From NCBI GenBank assembly GCA_022749755.1, contig JAGQDM010000070.1:2517189-2581188 (forward strand): 64,000 nucleotides of DNA, read 5' to 3'. The stretch comes from Azadirachta indica. Lineage: Eukaryota > Streptophyta > Magnoliopsida > Sapindales > Meliaceae. Shown piece by piece: positions 24,602 through 36,600 of this stretch. Numbering within the stretch: the stretch's first letter is position 1; every line of letters starts with the position of its first letter. The position numbers and the translations under genes are program-made. The notes under the pieces are model-generated. The model was not told where the DNA came from. It made no database searches and saw nothing but the letters and a program-made list of their open reading frames with translations.

Positions 24602-24996
24602 ATTCACCGAACAATACCTGTGGGGTTGAATTGTATGAACCTCATTTTGCGGCGAGAGAGTTCGGTTTAGTTCAGGGTGTCCCATGCCCAATCATGTATA
24701 CGAGCAATAAGAAATTGATTTGGAGGAGGATATTTAGACAAAAGGAGGAGATTTTTTAAGTGGATAAAATGTTTGAAGAACTTTTTGGCTCCTTTGAGTT
24801 TGTGCCCTTCGAGCTTTCTTGCCTAGTGACTAAGGATTTTCACACTTGGTGGTCTGGATAGGATATGGGGCTAAGGTTTTTCATAAACCAGTCACTTTCG
24901 TGTTAGAGGGATTCTCTTTCGAGAAGAATCCCAAAGCAAATGGGAAGAAGGAGTCAAGTCAGCCTACGACCTCGAAAGGAAAGGCCTCGGAAAAGA

Positions 24997-25076
24997 GTAA
25001 GTCCGACTTTCTTTGATATATTTTAGTCACATTGCCTTTGAATTTCCATTGGCTGAGAAATTCCTCTTTGTTGCAG
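24997..25076 (+). other. Spliceosomal-type intron in a mitochondrial relic (arm 1)
   Basis: This 80-nt segment begins GTAAGT, a consensus 5' splice site, and ends CTCTTTGTTGCAG, a pyrimidine-rich 3' splice site. It contains stop codons in the host frame, and its removal joins the two open frames in phase 1. Plant mitochondria have group II introns of far larger size and no spliceosome, so this marks nuclear origin. Arm 2 has the same boundaries at 27108-27187. Confidence 0.7.
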
Positions 25077-25132
25077 CAATCTCTCAGACACAAGATGCCA
25101 CTAAAACGAAAGGTGCCACTCCTGAGGTTGTG

Positions 25133-25204
25133 GAGATTACTAGTGAAGAAGGTGGGAGTGAAGTAGGGGAGATTACTAGTGAAGAAGGTGGGAGTGAAGT
25201 AGGG
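25133..25204 (+). repeat. 36-nt perfect tandem repeat in the relic's coding frame (arm 1)
   Basis: Two identical 36-nt units encode the 12-residue repeat EITSEEGGSEVG twice. In arm 2 the same region has both units but small indels near the second. Confidence 0.9.
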
Positions 25205-25559
25205 GAGAGCCATCCCATCCACTGAAGCCATAGTTGAGGAACCAATGACAGAGGAGCCAGGAGTGGAGCAAGAGTCACCGTCACCGGATAATGGAATCCC
25301 AAAAGGTGGTAAAGAGGGAGTCTCTATTACACCAGAAGGGGATGGTGACCAAGATGGCTCCTCTTCAGACGGGAGTTCTTGAAGTGAATCATCCCCTGAA
25401 GGAGCCAGTTTTGAATATGTTAAGGACCCTGTCTTTCAAGCTGGAAGTAGCTCCTACACCCCTGTTACTCCCATTCCATTGGCTTCGACCTCTGTGGATC
25501 CTACCTCACAATCTTTTGGTGAGGGGACTCAGGCTTCGCTCCTTTCCTTTGGCACTTAA

Positions 25560-26015
25560 TCTAACCACACCTTTCTTAACTTCATTATTTCCTGACTGAC
25601 ATGCTTTTTCTCTCTCAGCCACAATTGGGTGCTACAGCACTAAAGCCCTCTCCTCTCGGTCAAAGATTGATTGGCGAGCTCCGATTTGCTACTATGAATA
25701 TGAAAGGAAAGGGCAGTCCAGGCTTCGCTCCTTTAGCTCAGTTTGAGTAGTACTTCCTGTGTGAGAAACTAACTACAACTATACCAAAGAGGAGGGGCAT
25801 AGGGAATCCCGTACCGATGCGATTAGACACCGCCGGAAACTGGCGATCAAGTCTACGGGCCAGCAAGAAAGATGATAAAAAGATCAACGCCTACTTGCTC
25901 ATGTATCATGTCATTCTTACTGACTGTACCATCCCAACAAGGGATTTTTCTCGGAAAGGTCAAAACCTTCAATCCTGAATTGCTAGTTTTTAACTAGAAG
26001 AGGGGAGCTTTAGCT
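25560..26015. other. Innermost part of arm 1, weak coding relic
   Basis: After the TAA, a possible 3' splice site (TTTTTCTCTCTCAG ending at 25618) is followed by an open stretch starting PQLGATALKPSPLGQRL to a stop near 25749. It may be a further exon of the preceding relic, but I found no in-phase 5' splice site. A 17-nt direct repeat (CAGGCTTCGCTCCTTT core) occurs near 25530 and 25719. Nothing is recognised from 25750 to 26015. Confidence 0.4.
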
Positions 26016-26161
26016 AAAGGCTGCCATTACTCAATTACAAATACAGTAAGAAAGGTTAGTTTCGCTTTCCTGACTAAAGAGATAGAACGGATGAAACAAT
26101 TTCTTCTGCGCCTTCGTCTTCTGCCTGACTACTAATCCCGTGCGAGCAACAAAGAGAAGAA
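26016..26161. other. Spacer (loop) of the giant palindrome
   Basis: These 146 bp separate the two arms and have no inverted partner. Arm similarity stops sharply: arm 1 is matched to 26015, arm 2 from 26162, with an immediate mismatch beyond. I see no ORF, tRNA or recognisable sequencing adapter in it. It could be a natural single-copy spacer or the loop of a fold-back chimera. Confidence 0.9.
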
Positions 26162-26620
26162 AGCTAAAGCTCCCCTCTTCTAGTTAAAAACTAGCAATTC
26201 AGGATTGAAGGTTTTGACCTTTCCGAGAAAAATCCCTTGTTGGGATGGTACAGTCAGTAAGAATGACATGATACATGAGCAAGTAGGCGTTGATCTTTTT
26301 ATCATCTTTCTTGCTGGCCCGTAGACTTGATCGCCAGTTTCCGGCGGTGTCTAATCGCATCGGTACGGGATTCCCTATGCCCCTCCTCTTTGGTATAGTT
26401 GTAGTTAGTTTCTCACACAGGAAGTACTACTCAAACTGAGCTAAAGGAGCGAAGCCTGGGACACTGCCCTTTCCTTTCATATTCATAGTAGCAAATCGGA
26501 GCTCGCCAATCAATCTTTGACCGAGAGGAGAGGGCTTTAGTGCTGTAGCACCCAATTGTGGCTGAGAGAGAAAAAGCATGTCAGTCAGGAAATAATGAAG
26601 TTAAGAAAGGTGTGGTTAGA
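26162..26620. other. Innermost part of arm 2, mirror of 25560-26015
   Basis: Inverted copy of the weak coding relic end in arm 1. No recognised gene. Confidence 0.4.
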
Positions 26621-27645
26621 TTAAGTGCCAAAGGAAAGGAGCGAAGCCTGAGTCCCCCCTCACCAAAAGATTGTGAGGTAGGATCCACAGAGGTCGAAGC
26701 CAATGGAACAGGGGGGAGTAACAGGGGTGTAGGAGCTACTTCCAGCTTGAAAGACAGGGTCCTTAACATATTCAAAACTGGCTCCTTCAGGGGATGATTC
26801 ACTTCAAGAACTCCCGTCTGAAGAGGAGCCATCTTGGTCACCATCCCCTTCTGGTGTAATAGAGACTCCCTCTTTACCACCTTTTGGGATTCCATTATCC
26901 GGTGACGGTGACTCTTGCTCCACTCCTGGCTCCTCTGTCATTGGTTCCTCAACTATGGCTTCAGTGGATGGCTTCTCCCCTACTTCACTCCCACCTTCTT
27001 CACTAGTAATCTCCCCTACTTCACTCCCACCTTCTCACTAGTAGTAATCTCCACAACCTCAGGAGTGGCACCTTTCGTTTTAGTGGCATCTTGTGTCTGA
27101 GAGATTGCTGCAACAAAGAGGAATTTCTCAGCCAATGGAAATTCAAAGGCAATGTGACTAAAATATATCAAAGAAAGTCGGACTTACTCTTTTCCGAGGC
27201 CTTTCCTTTCGAGGTCGTAGGCTGACTTGACTCCTTCTTCCCATTTGCTTTGGGATTCTTCTCGAAAGAGAATCCCTCTAACACGAAAGTGACTGGTTTA
27301 TGAAAAACCTTAGCCCCATATCCTATCCAGACCACCAAGTGTGAAAATCCTTAGTCACTAGGCAAGAAAGCTCGAAGGGCACAAACTCAAAGGAGCCAAA
27401 AAGTTCTTCAAACATTTTATCCAAAAAAAAATCTCCTCCTTTTGTCTAAATATCCTCCTCCAAATCAATTTCTTATTGCTCGTATACATGATTGGGCATG
27501 GGACACCCTGAACTAAACCGAACTCTCTCGCCGCAAAATGAGGTTCATACAATTCAACCCCACAGGTATTGTTCGGTGAATCCATAGATACCTGATAATG
27601 TAAATCCCTGGCCACTAAGTAGTTGGCCCAAAGAGTCAGGAACAA
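26621..27645 (-). pseudogene. Plant mobile domain-like nuclear relic (arm 2 copy)
   Basis: Inverted copy of 24538-25559. The first frame is extended here (through RRIFRQKEEIFFWIKCLKN) because an A run near 27422-27430 differs in length from arm 1. The intron boundaries are kept. The acidic tail differs from arm 1 by small insertions, for example around 26708-26720. Function is lost in both copies. Confidence 0.55.
27108..27187 (-). other. Spliceosomal-type intron in the relic (arm 2 copy)
   Basis: Minus-strand GTAAGT begins at 27187 and the CAG ends at 27108, giving the same 80-nt length as arm 1. Agreement between arms shows the boundaries are not an error. Confidence 0.7.
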
Positions 27646-27666
27646 TGGATATTCAGGTATCTATGG
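27582..27666. repeat. 14-bp inverted repeat (arm 2 copy)
   Basis: Exact complementary 14-mers at 27582-27595 and 27653-27666, mirroring 24517-24601. Confidence 0.75.
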
Positions 27667-27750
27667 ATAGAAGGAGGATGAGAGGAGTCATGTTTAAACA
27701 GAGGGGGACTTCCCAAGTGGACAACCTGCTATCAAAATGGATGCCCGTCG

Positions 27751-28266
27751 ATGAATTTACCATTTCTCGTCCATCATCTTGATGAAATGCAATACCGAAA
27801 TGAGAAGCATATAGCCTTTACCTATCCCACTCACCGACCTCGTCCAGACATTGCATTTCCAGTTAGCGTGGTCGGCCAGTTTATGAAGACCCCTCGAGTT
27901 CTTCACTGGGAAGCTGTTATACGTACGGTATCTGAAGAAAGCTCCCGGACAAGGACTGTTGTATAAGCCCCATGGGCATTTGCGTATTGAAAGTTTGTCA
28001 GATGCTGATTGGGCTGGTTCTCCATTAGATAGGAGCTCCACTATCGGCTATTGTACATTTTTTTTTGTTTTGGGAGGTGGAAAAGTCAAAAGCAAAGTGT
28101 AGGTGCTCGTTCTAGTGCTGAGGCAGAGTAAAAAGCTATGGCCCATACTGTTTGTGAATTATTGTGGCTTATGTTGCAGGAATTGAAAGTTTTGGTTGAA
28201 GAGCCCATGCGGTTATATTGTGATAATCGGGCCGCTTCTCTATTCTTTGAAAAGATTGGTTTGCAA
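27751..28266 (+). pseudogene. Ty1/copia RT-RNase H relic (arm 2 copy)
   Basis: Plus-strand copy of the arm 1 copia relic with the same motifs: PRPDIAFPVSVVGQFM, then SAEAE-KAMAHTVCELLWL and MRLYCDNRAASLF. It lacks about 9 nt near 27984 compared with arm 1 and has extra T residues near 28059. Non-functional. Confidence 0.87.
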
Positions 28267-29430
28267 GATCCCGCCCAAATTGCCCAGCAGGCGGAAAACA
28301 TTCAACCATAAAGCCACCAACCAAAGGGGAGAAAGGACCCATCTGGCATGTAAGCTAGCAGCTAGCCTTTGATATGGGAGTTCCTTTCCTTACTTACTGG
28401 TCACAAGTGCTCCATCTAGGAGTTCCATTTGGCATGATGAGCATCAGTTTCTCTTCCGGGAGATGACAGCGACAGTTGCTCTCATTCGGAGATGCAAACC
28501 GAACTCCACTTTTGTCCTGGGCGTAGTAATAGTAATCGTTTCGATCGATCGACTGCGACTCCGAGTCCTTCACTTCAAAGTACCTATCCAGAGCGCAAAA
28601 ATCCTTTATTCTTCGTCTTCAAGAAATAGAAAACAAGCACAGCATAAGCTGGGCGAAGGAATCTCTACTGACCTTTTCAAAGAGCTGCTCCTCCCTTTGA
28701 TTTGAACTTACTTGACCATGTATTTGGTGGAGTGTTTATGTTGTATAAGAGTATAAGATCCTGACTATCATAAGTAAAGGCTAAAGATCTATGAAGGGTT
28801 ACCTCTTCCCGCATTTTGGAGTACCTCGAAAAGAGTTCTCGCTTGTGTATAGCGGAACAGGACTTCTCTAAATCGAAATAGGGAGCGCTCCTAAAGAACC
28901 CGCTGTAAGCCCCGGTTGTTGGCCTACAATACAAGGTAAGGTAAGTCAACAAACACTTATCAGGGACACACGGACAGGCAGTTTGCATTCCATTCTTTGC
29001 TAGCGGATGCAGGGAACAGAACTACTTTGTTGTTCCATCTTGCTCCATCAATGCTAATCAAGCAAAGGATCTCGCGCTTTTACTTCGTTCGAGTTGAGAG
29101 GGAGACAGAACCTGTATTCTCGTGCTTTGCATACCATAAGTTAGTCTCCGCCGGAAGTGCGACTCAATTCTATGTAGTTCATACAAATCTACCATTCGGA
29201 GGGCTGGCTCATCAATCGAACACGGGGCGGAGAAGTAGCTTAGCGGCAGCTTAGCGAAGAGGCTGAGCTGAGAGCTTTCAATAACAAAATAGTTATAGTT
29301 ATTTTAACATCTTTTGAACAAGGCTTTTGGCCCCTTCGGATGGATGGGAACGGGAACAGCAGAAGATGACCTGGGAGACGAGGGATCACTGTCTCTACTT
29401 ACGTCTTTATGAGTGCTGGCTCACTCACGA
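28267..29430. other. Region between copia relics, no recognised gene (arm 2)
   Basis: Inverted copy of 22753-23929. A 103-codon minus-strand frame at 28677-28988 equals the arm 1 frame at 23192-23503 exactly, but I cannot identify it. Confidence 0.45.
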
Positions 29431-29502
29431 GGGTGGACACCTGCAAAAGGGAAGAGAGTCTCGTCAAAAACAACATGACCGAGAGGTATAAACTCGGGCC
29501 GT
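29431..29502 (-). pseudogene. Ty1/copia integrase-RT linker fragment (arm 2 copy)
   Basis: Minus-strand copy of 22686-22752, with the same HVVFDETLFPFAGVHP reading and the same one-base shift before it. Confidence 0.7.
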
Positions 29503-29837
29503 GGAGGGATCCAAGCAACGGTAGTCTGGGTGTGAACGTATTTTGAAATAGAACTTCTAGAACTTCTAAGAAGTAGAATACACAACAATACAACAAGAGT
29601 CAGAATGGTGGCTTGTTCAAGAGCGAGATAATTAGAGCATGCAGCCGATAATGGAGACAGAGATATAGAAAGTGTGCAACGAGGGATCTTTATAGGTAGG
29701 TAGTCTTTACTTAACTCGGCCCAAGCAATGCCCAAAGACTCCCATGCCTTTCTTGGTTGGACCAAGGCGATTTCCGGCAAGTCTTTCTTACAACATTTTT
29801 AGAGCAAGAAGCGGAACTACAGGGATGAAATTGAAAA

Positions 29838-30629
29838 GTGTTTCTTACGATTACGCCCAACAGCCCCCTTGAGCAATTTGCCATTCTCCCATTGATTCCT
29901 ATGAATATAGGAAACTTGTATTTCTCATTCACAAATTCATCTTTGTTTATGCTGCTAACTCTCAGTTTGGTCCTACTTCTGGTTCATTTTGTTACTAAAA
30001 ACGGAGGAGGAAATTTAGTACCAAATGCTTGGCAATCCTTGGTAGAGTTTATTTATTTATGATTTCGTGCTGAACCTGGTAAACGAACAAATAGGTGGTC
30101 TTTCCGGAAATGTTAAACAAAAGTTTTTCCCTTGCATCTTGGTCACTTTGACTTTTTTGTTATTTTGTAATCTCCAGGGTATGATACCTTATAGCTTCAC
30201 AGTTACAAGTCATTTTCTCATTACTTTGGGTCTCTCATTTTCGATTTTTATTGGCATTACGTTAGTGGGATTTCAAAGAAATGGGCTTCATTTTTTAAGC
30301 TTCTTATTACCTGCAGGAGTCCCACTGCCGTTAGCGCCTTTTTTAGTACTCCTTGAGCTAATCTCTTATTGTTTTCGCGCATTAAGCTTAGGAATACGTT
30401 TATTTGCTAATATGATGGCCGGTCATAGTTTAGTAAAGATTTTAAGTGGGTTCGCTTGGACTATGCTATGTATGAATAATCTTTTCTATTTCATAGGGGA
30501 TCTTGGTCCTTTATTTATAGTTCTTGCATTAACCGGCCTGGAATTAGGTGTAGCTATATTATATTACAAGCTTATGTTTTTACGATCTTAATCTGTATTT
30601 ACTTGAATGATGCTATAAATCTCCATTAA
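29838..30629 (+). CDS. atp6: ATP synthase Fo subunit a, frameshifted copy (arm 2)
   Basis: Same gene as at 21570-22349. The frame opens with GTG at 29838, with the same in-frame TGA two codons upstream. A 4-nt duplication in TTTATTTATTTATG near 30052-30060 and a 5-nt duplication in TATATTATATTAC near 30556-30564 break the frame. Between them it keeps the in-frame codon for Asp in IGDLG that arm 1 lacks and that I recall as conserved in the family. The best gene model is therefore a consensus of both arms: arm 1 supplies the unbroken frame, arm 2 the Asp codon. Confidence 0.93.
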
Positions 30630-33600
30630 AGTGGTTATTTATTTCTATTTATAATTGAACAAAAGCGAGTCTGAATGGGTATACTTAGTCGTGGAGCATT
30701 CCGAGTATTTGCTTTAGGGATCGTTCCTGCGCATCTGCTTTCTTTATAGCAGTTATAGCTCCGGTTCTAGAAGGTATAGCTCTTGCCTCTTCTTCGCCTT
30801 TGAGAACAGAGAAAAGTCACTATATATATATGTGTCATATGTAACCGGCACCTAGGAGAAAAGACCACCTCAAATCAGAAAGAAAGAGAAAGACAGCAAC
30901 ACCTCTTTTCTCGATAGCTTAACTTCAAGTTGGAGCTTTTTACCCCCTTCTTAATGGAGAGAGGTTGACTGCATGCTGTCGGGAAAGGGATTGACTATCG
31001 AATCCGCTCTTTGGACACCTGAAAAGAAAACTCGTTCTGCTGCGGGCTTTGGACCTTTGGACCATATCTTTGTATTGCCATCTTGCTTCCAAGAAGATGA
31101 TATCCGTTCGTAGTGGTCAATATATGGGCTTATGCTGACGGTGAATGCGGGTGAGGCCTGAGGAGTGGAGTCAAAGGTTGGTAGTTCTCGGTGGCGAAGT
31201 AGCTCTCTGGATCACAGGTTGGATTGAGTAGCCCTTACGATTTGCGATAGATGCTTTTCGAATGATCTTGCCCCCTGTCAAGTAGAAGAAGAAGATAAGA
31301 AGTCGTATTGTGTCGGAATGGTCTTTGATTTCATACTATTCATGTCATTATTTGTAGAGCAAGAGAAGTCGAGTGCTATTAAAGTAGGAACTCAAATCCT
31401 CGATATACGTAGCAGGTAGTTATCCTCTTTCCCCTCTCTCTCTTTGACTAAGGTTGCACCCTGCTTTTATCCGGGCGAGACTCCTCAATCTTTTTCTTTC
31501 TTGTACCGCAGGAAGACTCGACCAAAGGGAGGGGGAAGGTGGACTCATCTTGTTTGTATAGGGAAAGGGGGTCGGAACCTATCTAGGAAGAGAACTGAGA
31601 AAGAAAATGCCATCGGTACGGGCCGTAGAATCCGAACAATGAACCTCTAATAAAGGAAGGGAAGTCAGTAGGACAGTTTGTTGTGATTAGGACAAGTGTA
31701 GATTTCATCCCGTCCAGAAACTACAGGAGCTTGACTCACAAGAAAATTTTTTTTTGACTGAATTGGCATGAAGCTTGGCTCGCAGAAAGAAGAATCAACG
31801 GGATAGGTTTGTTTTGTAGGGGTCGGCACCGGCAGCGAGAGAGTGAGATTCCTGGGCTTGCAAAGCAAAGTGAACGTGGTCGTCCGTTGGCCCTATAGTG
31901 GAATCAACCTTAGATAATGTATTTCGTGTAGATTGGACGGACCAACCTTACTTACCTAAAGCCATTTTTGAAGTTTTGTGCCGGGAGCTATAACGCAAAG
32001 TACGCAATGCGGACAATTGACATACCACTTCTTCTTTTGTAGGCATACATTGGACCAGTCACGCACAACTACTACCAAGAGTTGTAAAGTGGCTAAACCA
32101 TCCCGATTAAAGGTAAAGGGCAAGGCAGGAAGTGACAGATTGATTGAGTAGTCCCAGTCCGGATCCATAGCAGAAGCGAGGCGCACCCCAGTCAAAGTAG
32201 AAAAAGGATTCAAATAAATAGAGTGGTAGCCCACTTCGGGGAAAGCCAAGTCACGAATGAAAGGCCATCGGAGCTCCATTTTCACTCTTCCTTGGTGGAT
32301 GGAATAGCTACTATAGTCTATCCTTACTGCTTTTAGGTCCCTCGAAGTATGAAAAAGGAATTGATTGAGGAAGATTCAAATTCAGACTTTCATCCTCAAC
32401 CACAGCAGATTCTATAGATGATAAAACAGCCAAAGACCCTATTGGGCATTCTCTGCCTATTCCTATTGATTCACCCTCCTCGGACAGTAAGGCAGTTCAG
32501 TCACAGCTTGCATTCGATGCCATTGATTCGAGCATACCGGCTGCTAACCAGCGCCTTGATCCCGCTTTCTTGAAGACCGTGATCCGGACTGATCTAGCTG
32601 AGATCCCCGTTTTTGTACCTTACCACCTACAGAACGCGAAGCTCCACTATAGAAAGATAGCAAGAAATAGAGTGGGTCTGCCTGCCATTGCCATCACTTG
32701 CCCACCTGGGTTCTAACCCGCCCGCGAGACTTTACTTCAATAGCCTTTGACTGACCTTCCAGGCAGGGGGACTTGCCTTGCTTCATAAAGCGTTCTATCA
32801 GCTTCAAGTCATTACGTACGTGATAACCACAAGTGATTCGGCTAGTTCTACTCGATCAGGACTTCCAAAGAGTACATACTAAGGGTCGGTCTGTCCTACC
32901 GGCTTTGTCGCCCCCTAGAATACCTTTCCGCCTACCGGTCAGTCAAGAGATAGACTACACCAGTTCATAATCAACCAAAGTGTCCATTCCCGCCTACGAG
33001 CTTGATTCATCTTTCAATGCCCATCAAACTAAGAAAAGACAAGGAAAGACATTCAATAGGAATTGAGTTCAGTTCCAAACCTCAGGCGAAAGAGTCACAG
33101 AGGTATCTCTCAAGAATCAACGGGTGGTAGAGTTGAGTACAAGGTATCCTATGGGTCCCTTTGCTTTCTATTCCATCCCCGCTCCGATAATATGTATGAG
33201 GAAGCGGCCGGTGGACCAAGCTCCTATCGAGGAAGCAAAGCAACCATAAGAAAAAGGACTGAGCAGGCCAGGCTCGGAAGTGGGCTGAGAGGAGGTCAAA
33301 GGGCGGAAGGGAAGATCCTCCATGAAAAGAAGATGGCTATCAACCTTGAGGTGACAAGCATTGACTAGAAGGGGGGTCATAGGTCGCAGTTGTAAGGGGA
33401 AGACTGATGGGACCAATTCTTTAGTGGAGACGAAGCGGCACTTCTCTTTCTTTCTCAAGGATTCTAAACCTACCTGACGCTAGTAGAGCCCAAAAGATCT
33501 TATCTTATTCACAGGATTAGATCTATTTAATGCAAGATCCATTTCTCTCTCTTTACTTTATCTTTATATAAAGCAATTGAAGATCTATCTTCTATCTATC

Positions 33601-36600
33601 TTCTTATTAGAAGTTTACTGAGCAATCAAATTCTTTCCAGCACCTATTGGCATGCTTCTCTTTGGCATTGATATTCTATCGATCGTACATGACCTTTCCC
33701 CACGATCTTCTTTCTTTCGAATCCTATCAATGTCATCACCTCAAACTAGGACTCGGGCATCGATTTTCGTGATAAGTAGAACTGCTATTGGGTGAACCGC
33801 CCCACCTGGAGTTTCACATGGAGCTTAGAGCCTTGCCTGGCCTGATATTCCAAATGGAGGCCGTTGACTTGGATTGAAACAAATACTTTTAAGAGAAATG
33901 GTTTGAGAGATTGATTCTTTCTGTCTGGCACACTAGAGCTGTCAGCTTCTCCACTAAGGGTTGATTTGACTGAGAAAGAAAAGGATAAGAGAAGGTTGAC
34001 TGAGAAGCCCATCCCGTGAAAGCATAAGAGTAGCTTTCTCAGCTGGAGTCTCTTACTAAATAGAAAAACCGACTCTTGCATTTCTGTCTGTCCCTTCGTC
34101 TTCTGCCCACTTTGAGAATCAATAGTCTATTGTTCACTTTTCGAATCCTATCTTTTTTTTTTTTTCACTTCTTTGAAGCCCCTGCTTCCTTCTTTATGCC
34201 TCACCCAGGGAAAGCTGCTTGAGAGTCACCCGCTTCTCTTTCGATTATGATGTATGTAGCCCAACGGTTCCAACTGAAAGTAAAGATCTATTGACGTTGA
34301 TCCCGCCCCCGCGCCTGCTAAAGAGTACTTCTTAGTTAAGGATCTGTACCACGTTCCAACTTTCATTTCCTCCACATTCTCCCGCCTAATAGATTCTCAT
34401 CTTGCCTATTCCCAGTTTGCAGATTCCCTTTCAAGGGATTGGCATGGGCTTGAGTCTTCTACTCTCCCTTTTCTTTTCGTGGTTCCCTTGTTTCTTGTTT
34501 ATTAATGCCACAATCTAGGCTAGGTTAGACCGGCTTCTCTAGGAAGAACTCTTGGTTTAGGTACAAGTATAGATGTCTTTTGCTACCTGTCTATAAAATA
34601 GTATGTAGATAGACCACTCTCCAGTCGGAAAGCTTTGCTTGACTCAATTCGATTGCATTGAAAGCCTTATTAGGAGCATTCGATCGACACTCTCCCTCTC
34701 TTTTTTTTAGCAATGTCTGATCTCTTGTAAAGTGGACAATTCCATCTTAGTGAGGATGGCCCTATAAGCGAAAGCAGCCCCATTTGCTAGGTTTTCGAAA
34801 GCGCTTTCAATAATGATTTCCATTCAAATCTGAATCTCTGGATAATCATTTCACAGGTCTTCGTGACTTTCTATTCTTTTCTTTGTACCCCGCCCCCTGC
34901 ACTGCAGGGACTTATTGTCTTAGATTCCGCCGAAGAAAAAACTGCTGAATGGGAGAGTCTTTCAAATAGAAAGAATGACATAATAGAATTCGGGTCTTTT
35001 GGCCTCGTCTTTTCTTTTTGTTGTGGATAGCTCATCTCTTTGTTTGGAGAGATCCATCTTCCTATGGTTGCCAGGTAAGACTGAAAATGGAATTGAATTG
35101 AATTAGCGGCTTAGCGCGTAGTGATCTATGTGCTTATGCCTTCAAAACCTTTCTTTGGACTTGATCCTTTCACTACGTTTGGAATGGATCGCCCATGTGA
35201 GCCCGAGGCCTAGATTCAGTCTTGCTGGGCACGGTTTTGATTCATTTGCCTCATATGAATGACCGGAATCATCTGCATTTGCCCTCCTCGAAATCAAGAG
35301 TGGAGCTTGCAAGTGCACGATCCATCACCCCGTCATAATATCTATTGGAACTAGTCTTGAGTCGGTGGTGGAACTCGGTGCAACCGCGAGTGGAACTGGT
35401 CAGACTCGCTCGTGGAACCCACTGGAATCCATAATAGAACCTGTCAATCAGAATTTCGAGTTTCATCAGAATTTAGAGTTTCGCTTGCAAGATCCCATCC
35501 CACCATGTCCGAATTGATAGTACCTAACCTCGGATCCAAGTACAACATCCGCTGAAGTTGGGCCAAGTAAATCGAAATCGAAGTCGGCCAATGGATCAAT
35601 GAGACCGACCGAACCCCTCCCTTCTTCTTGAGGATTGCTTCCTTGCCTCGGCTTCGCCTTTGAAATCTCCGACTGTTCCAATTTCCTACTGAGATAGGCA
35701 AGCGGCGGGAGAACTAGACGTATCTTGCTAGGCAAAGACAGGTTAGAATGGATAGCTCGCGGGTGGGATTGACGGGATAGATCACTATTTTAAAGGAGGG
35801 GGGAAGAATTATGGCTAGAAAGGTCCTCGCCCTCTTAGGCACATGGTTCTAAAGATTCAATCTCAAAGCGGTACTAAAGATTAGGCAGAAGCTCCACTAG
35901 AACTATCATTCTTCGCCCCTCCTCCTGTACCATACCAAGAAGCAAGTTCAGAACAGGGCTCGTCTATTAGAAGTTATTAGTTGTAGTTGTTATTAGTTGA
36001 CGGAGCTATCTCAGATATTTCGAGTAAGGAGACGGGACGGGTTTTCTAGTTATAGTTCTATTTCTAGGAAGGAAGAGACTATCGGGAAGCTCACTCTCGG
36101 CCGGGCTCGAAGCAGAAGGTAGAACGTAATATCTCTTGTTTGGCTTGGTTCAGCTCATCAAGCTATTACAAAACAGTCCAGCGGAGACAAAGAAAGAAGC
36201 CATTTTGTTTTCGCTTCCAGTCCGTAATTCTATCTTCAGGCTTAGTCCAGTCCGGATCCATCCTAAACCAAAGAGCGGGGCTAAGCGAGGGGCATAGCGA
36301 TACAGTGTTCATACTCGAGTTGCTCAAATCCAGTAGGAATATCAGGAATAGTAGGATCTAGTAGGGGCTTGCCCTGGAATGCAGTGAGGGGCCCGGAGCT
36401 ATTGAATTATTTCATAACCGGTTGAAAGGAGAAGAATAGGACTCTTTACCAGTATCATAACCGGAAATGAAACTTAGATCACGATGTGAACCTACTTATG
36501 AGTGGAATTTCGTTGACATTCCCGGGAAAACGAACTTTTCTCCAATTGAGATGCTTTATTCATTTATGGATTCTATGCGAGATTCGGTTAGTGTGAATTG

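Larger units (their letters stand above)
24538..25559 (+). pseudogene. Nuclear-type plant mobile domain-like gene fragment with a spliceosomal intron (arm 1)
   Basis: The first part reads CGVELYEPHFAAREFGLVQG and then, after a stop, FELSCLVTKDFHTWWSGYG and a lysine/serine-rich region. The F-x-WW-x-x-Y pattern and the AREFGLVQG motif resemble plant aminotransferase-like mobile-domain proteins or the gag-like proteins of elements carrying them; this assignment is from memory and moderate. A GTAAGT...TTGCAG intron (24997-25076) interrupts it. Removing it joins ...KASEK to ISQTQDATKTKG in phase. Exon 2 has two copies of a 12-residue acidic repeat and then an acidic, serine-rich tail (EEPGVEQESPSPDNG) to a TAA at 25559, with in-frame stops. 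It is a decayed nuclear transfer. Confidence 0.55.
1..26015 (+). repeat. Giant inverted repeat, arm 1
   Basis: This arm is the reverse complement of 26162-52179 over its whole length. Base 1 pairs with 52179 and base 26015 pairs with 26162. The sum of paired coordinates drifts only between about 52159 and 52188, so the net indel difference is tiny although many small local indels exist. The arm carries a trnW-like pseudogene, trnW, an unidentified ORF, nad4L, atp4, atp6 and several retroelement relics. Large repeats are normal in plant mitochondrial genomes, but they are usually kept identical by recombination. The frequent small differences here point to sequence error or an artefact in at least one arm. 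Because the window begins inside the arm, its true outer end is not known. Confidence 0.97.

Noticed and set aside
25519..25618. Second spliceosomal intron (GTGAGG ... CTCTCAG)
   Set aside because: The 3' site is good, but the only nearby 5' site does not join to the best downstream frame in phase, so I leave it unannotated.
26016..26161. Sequencing adapter as the palindrome loop
   Set aside because: I see no adapter-like hairpin or known adapter motif in the 146 bp. A fold-back artefact without adapter stays possible.
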